Shown in pieces: positions 27,593 through 35,251 of a stretch of 64,000 nt of DNA (its first letter is position 1; each line of letters starts with the position of its first letter). The stretch covers positions 3,844,001 through 3,908,000 of the forward strand of contig NZ_JBNDJK010000001.1 in the NCBI RefSeq assembly GCF_050434925.1, in the 5' to 3' direction. Below the pieces are notes generated by a model. That model was not told where the DNA came from. It searched no databases and saw only the letters and a list, made by a program, of their open reading frames with translations. The translations under genes were made by a program, and so were the position numbers. This stretch comes from Inquilinus ginsengisoli_B. GTDB lineage: Bacteria; Pseudomonadota; Alphaproteobacteria; DSM-16000; Inquilinaceae.

Positions 27593-28027
27593 ATGAACGT
27601 TGCCCGTATTCTGAATGTGAAGGGGAACACCGTCATCCATGTCGCGCCGGATCTCCGGCTGGCCGAGGTGGTGGCGCTGCTGCGCGACAAGCGCATCGGC
27701 GCCGTCCTGGTCAGCGGCGATGGCCGCCACATCGACGGCATCCTGTCCGAGCGCGACGTCGTCCACCGTCTGGCCGACAAGGGGCCGGCCCTGCTGGACG
27801 AACCGGTCTCCGCCATCATGGTGCGCACGGTCATCACCTGCGGCCTTGACGACACGGTGGCCGAGCTGATGGGGATGATGACCCAGCGCCGCTTCCGCCA
27901 CCTGCCTGTGGTGGACGGCCAGGGGCTGATCTGCGGCATGATCAGCATCGGCGACGTGGTGAAGGCGCGGCTCGACGAGATCGAGAGCGAAGCCGAGAGC
28001 CTGCGCGAATACATCACCACCAGCTGA
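27593..28027 (+). CDS. CBS-domain protein
   Basis: This encodes 144 residues made of two CBS motifs (residues 8-60, ending GILSERDVVHRLA; residues 75-130, ending GMISIGDVVKARL) and a short acidic tail. Such stand-alone CBS pairs bind adenosine nucleotides (AMP, ATP, SAM) and modulate partner enzymes. The close matches AVLVSGDGRHIDGILSERDV and RFRHLPVVDGQGLICGMIS are characteristic of a widespread alphaproteobacterial group. Confidence 0.9.
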   Translation: MNVARILNVKGNTVIHVAPDLRLAEVVALLRDKRIGAVLVSGDGRHIDGILSERDVVHRLADKGPALLDEPVSAIMVRTVITCGLDDTVAELMGMMTQRRFRHLPVVDGQGLICGMISIGDVVKARLDEIESEAESLREYITTS

Positions 28028-28151
28028 CGCCGCCCCACAGCGAGGGGCGGCGCAGCGAAGCGGGAACTGTCGGCCGACAAGTCCTGTTCTCCGAGTGAAC
28101 GTCCGCGCCGGCGCCGCCGGCCGGTCGGCTCACAAGAACGAGGTGCCCGAC

Positions 28152-28334
28152 ATGTTCGGCAGTCTGCTCCACTGGGCCGTGGTCTTCCTGGTCGTCGCGC
28201 TGGTCGCGGCCCTGTTCGGCTTCGGCGGCGTCGCCGGCACGGCGATGGCCGGCGCCAAGCTCCTGTTCTGGGTCGCGATCGTGATCTTCGTGGTCATGCT
28301 CGTCGCCGGTCTGGTCAGGCGCGGCCGACCCTAG
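28152..28334 (+). CDS. DUF1328 small membrane protein
   Basis: This encodes 60 residues with two membrane helices around a Gly-rich hinge (FGFGGVAGTAMAGAKLLFW), matching the DUF1328/YtjA family. ATG 28152 follows a GAGG element; the in-frame upstream codons do not look conserved. The function is unknown, and family members are often stress-induced. Confidence 0.88.
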   Translation: MFGSLLHWAVVFLVVALVAALFGFGGVAGTAMAGAKLLFWVAIVIFVVMLVAGLVRRGRP

Positions 28335-28342
28335 ACGCGTCG

Positions 28343-28374
28343 ACGGCCGGGCGCCCTGACGGGTGTCCGGCCGT
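28343..28374. terminator. bidirectional hairpin between DUF1328 and antitoxin genes
   Basis: ACGGCCGG pairs with CCGGCCGT, with an inner CCC/GGG around TGAC. It lies between two convergent genes. Confidence 0.55.
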
Positions 28375-28385
28375 TGTCGTGACGA

Positions 28386-28685
28386 TCAGGCAGCCTCGGT
28401 CTTGTCCGCCGGTGTTGCCGACAAGCGCAAGCCCATCGCCTGCAGCACCCGCATGACGGTGCCGAGCTCGGGATTTCCGCCGCTGCTGAGCGCGCGATAG
28501 AGGCTTTCGCGAGAGAGGCCGGCATCCTTGGCGATCTGGGTCATGCCCCGAGCCCGGGCGACAGTCCCGATCGCCTCGGCGATGAAGCCCGGATCCCCGG
28601 TCTCGAAGGCGGCCGTCAGATATTCCGCCTGGGCATCCGGGGTGTCGGGATAGCGGGCAGAATCATAGGGGCAGGTCGCGGTCAT
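28386..28685 (-). CDS. orphan addiction-module antitoxin, HTH type (HigA-like)
   Basis: This encodes 99 residues: YLTAAFETGDPGFIAEAIGT, VARARGMTQIAKDAGLSRES, LYRALSSGGNPELGTVMRVL. This is the compact Xre-like antitoxin found with RelE/HigB-type toxins. No toxin gene is present on either side: DUF1328 lies downstream, and upstream are an operator-like palindrome and then an insertion sequence. The start ATG 28685 lies just inside the palindrome-bearing promoter. It may be a relic, or it may now act as a stand-alone regulator. Confidence 0.82.
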   Translation of the reverse strand: MTATCPYDSARYPDTPDAQAEYLTAAFETGDPGFIAEAIGTVARARGMTQIAKDAGLSRESLYRALSSGGNPELGTVMRVLQAMGLRLSATPADKTEAA

Positions 28686-28693
28686 TCCGGAAT

Positions 28694-28713
28694 TTGTAGC
28701 CTGTGAGCTACAA
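28694..28713. promoter_or_regulatory. antitoxin operator-like palindrome
   Basis: TTGTAGC / GCTACAA form a perfect 7-bp inverted repeat with a 6-bp CTGTGA spacer, 8 bp upstream of the antitoxin ATG. Such GTAGC..GCTAC palindromes are the usual autoregulatory sites in HigBA-like promoters. Confidence 0.6.
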
Positions 28714-28731
28714 TTCGACAAGGCTGAGGGC

Positions 28732-29999
28732 CAGGGCAGCGAACTCAAGTTACAGGTGACAGGGGGGAGAAAGGGTGAATCGCTGGAGGCGGATGATTCG
28801 GAGCCGCCGAGATGAGCGAAGAGCAGGGGAGTGCGTGGCCGAAGTCGCGGCTGCGGGCGTTGTTGGAGCATTTTTCGACGATCGAGGATCCGCGGGACGT
28901 GCGTCGGATTCTGCATCCGTTGCCGGAGATCCTGCTGCTGGTGGTGTGCGGGACGCTGGCGGACTGCGACGACTATGAGGGGATCGCGTCGTGGGGCGAG
29001 GCTCATCTGCCGTTTCTGCGGCGCTATCTGCCGTATGAGCACGGGGTGCCGGGCGAGCGCTGGCTGACGATCCTGATGAACCGGATCAACCCGGCGCTGT
29101 TCTCGGCCGCTTTCAGCGACTGGGTGCGCGAGACCTGGCCGGAACGGCCGGAGTTGGTCGCCATCGACGGCAAGACCTCGCGCCGCAGCCATGACCGGGC
29201 GGCGGGCGCCGGGCCGCTGCATCTGGTCTCGGCCTTCGCCACCACCCGCCGGCTGGTGCTCGGCCAGGAGGCCGTGCCCGACAAGGCCAATGAGCTGGCC
29301 GCGATCCCCGTCCTGCTCGAACGGCTCGGCGCCGAGGACGGGCTGAAAGGCGCCCTGGTCTCGATCGACGCCATCGCCACCAATGCCGACATCGCCACGG
29401 CCATCCGAAAGGTCGGCGCCGACTATCTGCTGGCGGTCAAAGCCAACCAGCCGACCCTCAGGGCCGAGATCGAAGCCGGCTTCGCCGCTGCCGAACCTCA
29501 CAGCCTCGATACCGACATCGATCTCGACAAAGCCCATGGCCGCATCGAGCACCGCCGCGTCGATGTGCTCCGCGAGGTCGACTGGCTCTCCGGCGAACGC
29601 CGCTTCCCCGGCGAGCTCCGCCTGCCCGGCGTCGCCTGCATCCTCCGCGTCCACGCCAAGGTCGAACTGGCCGACCGCTGCCGCCAGGACACCCGATACT
29701 TCATCTCCTCCGCCAGCCTCTCCGCCACCCAGGCCGCCGAGGCCGTGCGCGGACACTGGGCCATCGAGAACCGCCTGCACTGGGTCCTCGACGTCACCTT
29801 CCGCGAAGACCAGTCCAGGCTCCGCAAGGGACACGGTGCCCAGAACATGGCCGTCGTCCGACACTTCGCTCTCAACCTCCTACGCAACGCCCACGATAAA
29901 AAATCTCTCAAACTCCGCCGCAAAATCGCCGCCTGGTCCCCAAAATACCTCAGCTCGCTACTCTCCATGCCAGACCGGTAACTTGGATTCGTAGCCCTG
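28732..29999 (+). mobile_element. complete insertion sequence, ISAs1 family (1268 bp)
   Basis: The ends are imperfect 26-bp inverted repeats starting CAGGGC (left 28732-28757, right 29974-29999) and sharing CGAA and CAAGTTAC blocks; I count about 20 of 26 matching positions. A perfect 10-bp direct repeat GGCTGAGGGC flanks the element (28722-28731 and 30000-30009). The element carries one intact transposase gene whose 3' end lies inside the right repeat. The perfect target duplication and full-length gene suggest a recent, possibly still mobile insertion. Confidence 0.9.
28812..29981 (+). CDS. ISAs1-family transposase
   Basis: This encodes 389 residues, the usual length. The N-terminal domain has LRALLEHFSTIEDPRDVRRI and LLLVVCGTLADCDDYEGIA. 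The DDE core shows VAIDGKTSRRSHD (first Asp), ALVSIDAIATNADIATAI (second Asp) and AIENRLHWVLDVTFREDQSR (Glu). No stop or frameshift interrupts it. It overlaps the right inverted repeat. Confidence 0.95.
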   Translation: MSEEQGSAWPKSRLRALLEHFSTIEDPRDVRRILHPLPEILLLVVCGTLADCDDYEGIASWGEAHLPFLRRYLPYEHGVPGERWLTILMNRINPALFSAAFSDWVRETWPERPELVAIDGKTSRRSHDRAAGAGPLHLVSAFATTRRLVLGQEAVPDKANELAAIPVLLERLGAEDGLKGALVSIDAIATNADIATAIRKVGADYLLAVKANQPTLRAEIEAGFAAAEPHSLDTDIDLDKAHGRIEHRRVDVLREVDWLSGERRFPGELRLPGVACILRVHAKVELADRCRQDTRYFISSASLSATQAAEAVRGHWAIENRLHWVLDVTFREDQSRLRKGHGAQNMAVVRHFALNLLRNAHDKKSLKLRRKIAAWSPKYLSSLLSMPDR

Positions 30000-30048
30000 G
30001 GCTGAGGGCAAGGCGCCCCGGGCCAGGGGGCAGGGCTATCCCACGTCT

Positions 30049-30136
30049 GTCATTGCCGGGCTTGACCCGGCAATCCAGGGGTCACTCAGAGCGGCATCGA
30101 CATTCCCTGGATGCCCGGGTCAAGCCCGGGCATGAC
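30049..30136. repeat. REP-like palindromic element
   Basis: GTCATTGCCGGGCTTGACCC at the left pairs with GGGTCAAGCCCGGGCATGAC at the right around a 24-bp centre. The same CCCGGGTCAAGCCCGGG core recurs near 59748-59768, so it belongs to a dispersed repeat family. Confidence 0.65.
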
Positions 30137-30243
30137 AATGAAAGAGGGATTGTTCTTTGTCCGAGGGCCGTATCAGACGGAGCGCTTCAATGACGATCCG
30201 TTATCGGATCGGCCTCTCAAGACAAGCCGGCAGGGGAGAGAGA

Positions 30244-30319
30244 TGGTGGAGCTGAGCGGAATCGAACCGCTGACCTTCTCATTGCGAACGAGACGCTCTC
30301 CCAACTGAGCTACAGCCCC
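30244..30319 (-). tRNA. tRNA-Ala (anticodon CGC)
   Basis: The minus strand folds into a full cloverleaf: acceptor GGGGCTG / CAGCTCC including the G3-U70 alanine identity pair, D arm GCTC/GAGC, anticodon loop TTCGCAA with CGC at positions 34-36, T arm AGCGG-TTCGATT-CCGCT, discriminator A and an encoded CCA (30244-30246). It reads codon GCG, which is heavily used in this genome. Confidence 0.95.
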
Positions 30320-30507
30320 ACTGAGTTCGGTCCCGGGCGGTTGGGCATCCCGGCGAACGGCGCGGAATATCGTGCCCGGCTCATGGCTTGTCAAGCGCCT
30401 GATCCGGCCATCAGGCGTTTTTCCGCACCGGTCGTTTGAAACCGTTGGCGGCTCGGATATAAGGGGGCCGGGCCGCAGCCGTGGCGGCCGGGCTTGCAGG
30501 CGGGACC

Positions 30508-31470
30508 ATGACGGACTTCATCGGCCAAAAGACGGTCACCCTTTTCGGCGGCACCGGATTCGTCGGCCGCTACGTGGCGCAGATGCTGGCCCAGCGCGGC
30601 TGGCGCATCATCGTCGCCTCGCGCCACCCCGACCGTGCCCTGCCGCTGAAGACGGCGGGGGCGGTCGGCCAGGTCGTGCCGGTCTTCGCCGACATCCGCG
30701 ACGACGGCTCGGTGGCGGCCGCGGTGGCCGGGGCCGACGCCGTGGTCAACCTGGTCGGCATCCTTTTCGAACGCGGCAAGCAGCGCTTCGATTCCATTCA
30801 TGGCGAGGCCGCCGGCCGTGTTGCCCGCGCCGCGGCGGCCGCCGGTGCCAGCCGCTTCGTGCAGATCTCGGCGATCGGCGCCTCGGCCGACAGCCCGTCC
30901 TCCTACGCCCGCACCAAGGCGGCGGGCGAGGCGGCGGTGCGCGCGGCCTTCCCGGGCGCGTCGATCCTGCGGCCGAGCGTGGTGTTCGGGCCGGAGGACG
31001 GCTTCTTCAACCTGTTCGCGAACCTGGCCCGCACGGCGCCGTTCCTGCCGCTGTTCGGCGGCGGCACCACGAAGTTCCAGCCGGTCTATGTCCAGGACGT
31101 CGCCGCCGCCGTGGTCGCCTGCCTGGAGCAGGACGGCGCCGCCGGCCAGACCTATGAGCTCGGCGGCCCGCGGGTCTACAGCTTCCGCGAGCTGATGGAG
31201 CTGACCCTGAAGCAGACCGGCCGCAAGAAGCGCCTGGTCTCGCTGTCCTGGGGCATGGCGGCATTCGAGGCGAAGCTGTTCAGCCTGCTGCCGAAGCCGC
31301 CGCTGACCCCGGACCAGGTGCTGCAGCTGAAGATCGACAACGTCGTCGCCCCGGGCGCGAAAACGCTGGCCGATCTCGGCATCCAGCCGACTCCGGCCGA
31401 GCTGATCCTGCCGAGCTATCTCGACCGCTACCGCCCCGGCGGCCGCTTCGGCAACAGCCAAGCCGCCTGA
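30508..31470 (+). CDS. complex I NDUFA9-like NAD(P)-binding protein (SDR fold)
   Basis: This encodes 320 residues. The Rossmann motif is TLFGGTGFVGRYVAQMLAQR, with NLVGILFERGKQ and VQISAIGASADSPSSYARTK typical of the NDUFA9/atypical-SDR group. The Tyr-x-x-x-Lys is kept as YARTK. In mitochondria NDUFA9 is an accessory complex I subunit, while bacterial homologues are probably NAD(P)H-binding proteins linked to quinone or heme metabolism. ATG 30508 is preceded by GGCGGGA. It diverges from tRNA-Ala. Confidence 0.87.
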   Translation: MTDFIGQKTVTLFGGTGFVGRYVAQMLAQRGWRIIVASRHPDRALPLKTAGAVGQVVPVFADIRDDGSVAAAVAGADAVVNLVGILFERGKQRFDSIHGEAAGRVARAAAAAGASRFVQISAIGASADSPSSYARTKAAGEAAVRAAFPGASILRPSVVFGPEDGFFNLFANLARTAPFLPLFGGGTTKFQPVYVQDVAAAVVACLEQDGAAGQTYELGGPRVYSFRELMELTLKQTGRKKRLVSLSWGMAAFEAKLFSLLPKPPLTPDQVLQLKIDNVVAPGAKTLADLGIQPTPAELILPSYLDRYRPGGRFGNSQAA

Positions 31471-31482
31471 GCCGCCCCGTGG

Positions 31483-31549
31483 GCTGGGTTCGCCCACGGC
31501 GAACCCAGCATCACCGCCCGATCTGCTGGGTTCGCGGCGCGAACCCAGC
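31483..31549. repeat. two tandem hairpins with identical arms
   Basis: GCTGGGTTCGC / GCGAACCCAGC occurs twice (31483-31509 and 31525-31549) with 5-nt and 3-nt loops. It lies between convergent genes and can end transcription from both sides. Related TTGGGTTCG...CGAATCCAAC sequence occurs near 59835. Confidence 0.7.
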
Positions 31550-31557
31550 CTACGCCG

Positions 31558-32571
31558 CTATCCTTCCGTCAGCGCCCGGGCCAGGAAGGGCAGGCTCTCG
31601 TCCATCCGGTAGTCGACCGAGGAGTGGTTGTCCGGGAACTCCTCGTAGCGATGCGGCACGCCCAGCCGCTCGAGAGACCGGTGCAGCCGGCGGGCGCCGT
31701 AGACCAGGTTGAACTGGTCGATGTCGCCGCAATCGATGTATAGCGCCTTCAACGACTTCAGCGCATCGGCGTGCCGGTCGGCGAGCAGCGCCGGGTCCCA
31801 TTCCAGCCAGTTGGCCCAGCGCTCCTCGATCAGCTCGCAGGTGTCGGGGTTGACCGGCAGCCGGATGCCGAGGAACTGCGACGGGTCCGGGTCGTAGGTC
31901 GCGGCCATCGCCAGCCACATCAGGATGTGCAGGTCGGCGTCCGGGATCTTCTTCGCCTCCTCCAGCGAGGTGATGAAGCGCTCGATCGAGCCCTCGTGCC
32001 TGGCCAGCGCCCGCAGCACGTTCGGCATCTCCAGCAGATAGGCCAGCTCGAACGCCATGTCGCCGGAATGGCACGCGGCCGCGCTCCAGGTGTCGGCGCG
32101 GCGCATGGCGTGGATGATCGAGCCGTAGCCGCCGGAGCTCTTGCCGAACACGCCGCGCCGGCCGGGTCCGCCGCAGCCGAGCCGCGCCTCCACCGCCGGC
32201 AGCATCTCGTCGATCAGGAAATCCTCCCACCGGCCCATGGCGGCGGAGTTGATGTACTGGTTGCCGCCGAGCCGGGTGAAGCAGTCCGGGAAGGCGATCA
32301 CCACCGGCGGCAGCTTGCCCTCGGCGATCAGCCGGTCGGCCCGCTCCGGCACGTTCTCGCCGGAGTTCTTCCAGTTGGTGTGGGCCGGCCCGCCGGCGGT
32401 GAAGCCGACCAGGTCGACCAGCAGCGGCAGGCCGCGCCCGTCATGCCCGTGCGGGATGTAGAGGTCGACCCGGCGCTCATGCGGATCGCCCAGCAGGTTG
32501 CCCCGCAGCACCCGGCTGTCGATGGTGAAGCTGTCGACCCGCCCGCGCGGGGCGGCCTGGTTCTTGCGCAT
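31558..32571 (-). CDS. alpha/beta hydrolase-fold esterase (enterochelin-esterase/esterase-D-like)
   Basis: This encodes 337 residues. The start has LRGNLLGDPHERRVDLYIP, a usual opening for this group. The nucleophile elbow is FGKSSGGYGSI, preceded by IAFPDCFTRLGGNQYINS. A likely catalytic His is in FPDNHSSVDYRM near the end, and an Asp in YIDCGDIDQFN. No signal peptide is visible, so it is cytoplasmic. Substrate unknown. Confidence 0.85.
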   Translation of the reverse strand: MRKNQAAPRGRVDSFTIDSRVLRGNLLGDPHERRVDLYIPHGHDGRGLPLLVDLVGFTAGGPAHTNWKNSGENVPERADRLIAEGKLPPVVIAFPDCFTRLGGNQYINSAAMGRWEDFLIDEMLPAVEARLGCGGPGRRGVFGKSSGGYGSIIHAMRRADTWSAAACHSGDMAFELAYLLEMPNVLRALARHEGSIERFITSLEEAKKIPDADLHILMWLAMAATYDPDPSQFLGIRLPVNPDTCELIEERWANWLEWDPALLADRHADALKSLKALYIDCGDIDQFNLVYGARRLHRSLERLGVPHRYEEFPDNHSSVDYRMDESLPFLARALTEG

Positions 32572-32638
32572 GCGTTCGCTCCCTTGGATTGTGCCGCCAC
32601 CCTAGACCGAGTCTCGGTGGGGCGCACCCCGGGGGCGA

Positions 32639-34177
32639 TCAGAACGGACGCAGCCGGATCGGCTCTGTCGGCAGCGTCTGGCCCGGCTTCACGAAGACCA
32701 CGACGAAATCGAAGGCTCGCCCGGTCACGCCGCGCAGCCGCTTGGCGACGCTGACCTCGGTGCGCCAGGTGTCGAGCCCCTGGTACTTCGCCGCCTCGCC
32801 CAGACACCAGTCGTCGTCCTTCAGGCAGATCACGGCCAGGCCGCCGCGGCGCAGCCGGTCGGCGTCGATCCAGGGGGCATAGGCCGGGGCGAAGGCGGTG
32901 AAGTCGGTCGGGTGGTCCGGGCTGTAGAAGGTCGCGCCCAGGGCATAGCTCTCGCTGCCGGCGACGATGGTGAGCGGCGTGCCGACCTGCTGGTGCCACA
33001 GCGCCGTCACCCGTTGGGCCACCAGCCGCCGCGGCTCGGCCGCGTGCTCGATGTCGTGCCGCAGGGTCCAGGCGCCGGCGAACGGCGCCGCCGACAGCAT
33101 CAGCAGCCCGCCGATGGCGGCCACCAGCGCCAGCCGGCGCAGCGCCGCCCGGTCGACCGCCAGCTGCAGCCAGACGATCGCGGCCAGCGGCGACAGGCTG
33201 AAGATCGGGATGGCGAACTGGGTGACGATCTTCACCTTGAAGGCCAGGGCGATCGTGACCGTGAGCAGGAAGGGGCCGACGGCGAAGGTCGCCAGCGTCC
33301 GGCGGTCGCCCGTCGATGGAACGGCAGGCCGGTCCTCCGGCGGCATCGTCCGGCCGTGGCGCCACAGCCAGGCCACGGCGGCGCCGAGCAGCGCATGCAG
33401 GGCGACGCAGCCGGCGACGAAGATCCCGGCCTTGCCGAGGATCCGGAGCGGGTCGGGATGGCTCTTGCTGGCCATGTATTGCAGCGGTCCGATGGCGGCG
33501 TGCAGGTGCCACAGCACATGCGGCGCCATCGCCGCGAGGAAGACGACAATGGCAGCATACGGGGCAGGGCTGGCGAAGAAGCGGCGGCGGTCGGGATGGG
33601 CCAGCGCCGCGGCCAGGCAGCAGGCCAGGATGATGCCGCTGTAGTATTTCGACAGCATCGCCGCGGCCGCCGCCAAGCCCAGCAGGAGGGCGCTGACCAG
33701 GTCGCGCCGGTCGAAGACGCGCAGGAACAGCAGCATCACCAGCGGCCACAGCGACAGCAGCACCGAATTGGCGTTGAAGTTCAGCGACTGGACCGTGACG
33801 AAGGGCAGGGCCTCCAGCAGCAGCACCGCCGCCAGCCGCGCCGGGCCGGACAGGTACCGGCCGGCAATGGCCCAGACCGCGGCCAGGCCGATCGCGGCAT
33901 TGACCGTGGACAGCAGGTAGAAGGCCCAGTCGACGGTCGGGAACAGGCTGAACCAGCCATGCACCACCCAGGCGTAGAAGGGCGGGTGCTTGTAGGTGCC
34001 GAGCGGCATCTCCTGCGCCCAGGAGAACGCCTCCGTCATGTCGTTCTGCAGGTCCGACGGCGCCAGATAGAGCAGGCAGAAGGCAGTCCACAGCACGACA
34101 TGCGCGGCGAGCAGCAGCAGGATGTCGCGGATTTCGCCGTCGGAACGGCGGAGTGGAACTCTGATCGCGATCGACAT
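32639..34177 (-). CDS. glycosyltransferase family 39 membrane protein (ArnT/PMT-like)
   Basis: This encodes 512 residues with about 10-12 hydrophobic helices in residues 15-370 and a soluble periplasmic C-terminal domain. The first periplasmic loop DLQNDMTEAFSWAQEMPLG followed by YKHPPFYAW is the PMT_2 active-site signature. Such enzymes transfer sugars from polyprenyl-phosphate carriers to lipid A, other lipids or proteins. I chose ATG 34177 (SIAIRVPLRR) because earlier in-frame codons are not membrane-like. No partner glycan genes are adjacent. Confidence 0.87.
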   Translation of the reverse strand: MSIAIRVPLRRSDGEIRDILLLLAAHVVLWTAFCLLYLAPSDLQNDMTEAFSWAQEMPLGTYKHPPFYAWVVHGWFSLFPTVDWAFYLLSTVNAAIGLAAVWAIAGRYLSGPARLAAVLLLEALPFVTVQSLNFNANSVLLSLWPLVMLLFLRVFDRRDLVSALLLGLAAAAAMLSKYYSGIILACCLAAALAHPDRRRFFASPAPYAAIVVFLAAMAPHVLWHLHAAIGPLQYMASKSHPDPLRILGKAGIFVAGCVALHALLGAAVAWLWRHGRTMPPEDRPAVPSTGDRRTLATFAVGPFLLTVTIALAFKVKIVTQFAIPIFSLSPLAAIVWLQLAVDRAALRRLALVAAIGGLLMLSAAPFAGAWTLRHDIEHAAEPRRLVAQRVTALWHQQVGTPLTIVAGSESYALGATFYSPDHPTDFTAFAPAYAPWIDADRLRRGGLAVICLKDDDWCLGEAAKYQGLDTWRTEVSVAKRLRGVTGRAFDFVVVFVKPGQTLPTEPIRLRPF

Positions 34178-34268
34178 CGAGGGCGGCGGGCAATGGAACC
34201 GGCCCGTGCCGTTAGGCCCGGGTCGGGCCGGTGTCCAATGACCTCTTCGTAAGCCCCGGCCGGCAGGG

Positions 34269-34577
34269 TCAGACCGTGCCCACCTCATAGGCCGTTTCAT
34301 AGCCGCCAGGCGCGGCGCTTTCGAGCAGCGGCTGCACCCGCGCGACATGCTCGGTGAGGCGCGGGTCCTGGCGGAAGCGCTGGGCATCCTCGATGGTCTC
34401 GAAGGCGGTCACCAGCACCACGCTGCGGCCGTCGAGCGACCGGAACAGCCGGCCGCCGCGCAGTCCCTGGACCTGGCCGCGCACCCGATGGTGCTGGGCC
34501 AGCTGCAACTCCATGAACTCCTCGAACCGGCCGGGCTTCGGCGTGATCACGCTGATCGAGACATAGGGCTTGGTCAT
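34269..34577 (-). CDS. antibiotic biosynthesis monooxygenase (ABM) domain protein
   Basis: This encodes 102 residues, one ABM ferredoxin-like fold: VSISVITPKPGRFEEFMELQ, LRGGRLFRSLDGRSVVLVTA and FETIEDAQRFRQDPRLTEHV. ABM proteins act on quinones, heme or polyketides, or serve as redox-stress proteins. CCGGAG lies 6 bp before the ATG. The promoter carries a SoxR-box-like dyad with a 19-bp spacer (34604-34634), so expression is probably induced by redox-active compounds. It stands alone, with no adjacent soxR. Confidence 0.87.
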   Translation of the reverse strand: MTKPYVSISVITPKPGRFEEFMELQLAQHHRVRGQVQGLRGGRLFRSLDGRSVVLVTAFETIEDAQRFRQDPRLTEHVARVQPLLESAAPGGYETAYEVGTV

Positions 34578-34603
34578 GGTCGGCTCCGGATGAAGGAGCC
34601 ATC

Positions 34604-34634
34604 CTGCTAAAGCTTCAAGCCAGCTTGAGGTCAA
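34604..34634 (-). promoter_or_regulatory. SoxR-type (MerR-family) promoter of the ABM gene
   Basis: On the minus strand, -35 TTGACC and a weak -10 TAGCAG are 19 bp apart, the overlong spacing typical of MerR-class promoters. Between and overlapping them is the dyad CCTCAAGC-TG-GCTTGAAG (34613-34630), 15 of 18 bases matching the SoxR box CCTCAAGTTAACTTGAGG. It ends 26 bp before the ATG. Confidence 0.65.
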
Positions 34635-34733
34635 GGCTGGAAAATTCAATTGAAGTAGTATTACCGGGCGCTTCTGTTCATGCTGTGTTCCATGGACATG
34701 GCGCAATCCGACTCCGACGAGATCCGGCCGACC

Positions 34734-34776
34734 GACGTGGCCATCCCAGCGGCACCGCCCTCTGGATGGCCACGTC
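34734..34776. repeat. 13-bp inverted repeat (REP-like)
   Basis: GACGTGGCCATCC (34734-34746) and GGATGGCCACGTC (34764-34776) are perfect reverse complements with a 17-bp loop, followed by GCTTCGCTCCTCGCCATGAC, a phrase typical of dispersed alphaproteobacterial repeats. Confidence 0.6.
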
Positions 34777-34849
34777 GCTTCGCTCCTCGCCATGACGGTG
34801 TGGGTTGGGAGGAAGCAATGGGAAGAACCGATTGTTTTTGCCTCTCCCG

Positions 34850-34975
34850 TTTACGGAAGAGGTCGGAGGCGCTTGCGCCTCCGGGTGAGGGGATTTTGTC
34901 GAGGGCGGGACCAAACCCTCACCCGGCCGTCCTGTGGACGTCCGACCTCTCCCCCAGGCGGGAAGGCAACACAGA
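34850..34975. repeat. nested inverted repeat block
   Basis: CCGGGTGAGGG (about 34879-34893) pairs with CCCTCACCCGG (about 34916-34926), and flanking GGAAGAGGTCGGA pairs loosely with GTCCGACCTCTCCC (34939-34953). An inner hairpin GGAGGCGCTTGCGCCTCC lies within the left arm. It looks like a mobile palindromic repeat. Confidence 0.5.
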
Positions 34976-35251
34976 GGGGGCACCTCTTCTTCCATTCCTT
35001 CAGAACAAGCGACCTTTGAGAAGGCAATTTAGCAACATGATTCTCCAATAATCCCGGAACGGTCCTAATTTCCTTGAAATAATCATGCCGAAACGCCTCT
35101 CCATCTGCGAACCGCTCTTAATAACGAGAAATTAGTCAACCAATGTGACCTAATCGCGAAAAACTGCTCGCCATGGGTCGCTGAAATCCGTAAATGTCGC
35201 GTGGCCTCGCCGCTGCGGGGCTGTTCGACTCCGCGTGACGAGGGGCCGCCC

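Larger units (their letters stand above)
34635..35251. other. long intergenic region between ABM gene and gltD, with repeats
   Basis: No convincing gene is seen in these 617 bp. Two repeat blocks occur at 34734-34776 and 34850-34975. From about 35030 to 35190 the sequence becomes AT-rich, and this part probably holds the gltD promoter. A weak TGGC-N8-TGC at 35202-35216 could be a sigma-54 site but is not reliable. Confidence 0.6.

Noticed and set aside
28335..28385. Toxin gene partner for the HigA-like antitoxin
   Set aside because: Only a terminator hairpin fits here, and the other side (30010-30240) holds REP sequence and a tRNA. No RelE/HigB-like frame was seen.
34680..35051. Open frames in the repeat-rich region before gltD
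   Set aside because: They run through inverted repeats, with no family similarity and no codon bias.
35202..35216. Possible sigma-54 promoter (TGGC-N8-TGC) before gltD
   Set aside because: Only the GG and GC positions fit; such matches arise often in this GC-rich DNA and the region lacks an enhancer site I could recognise.
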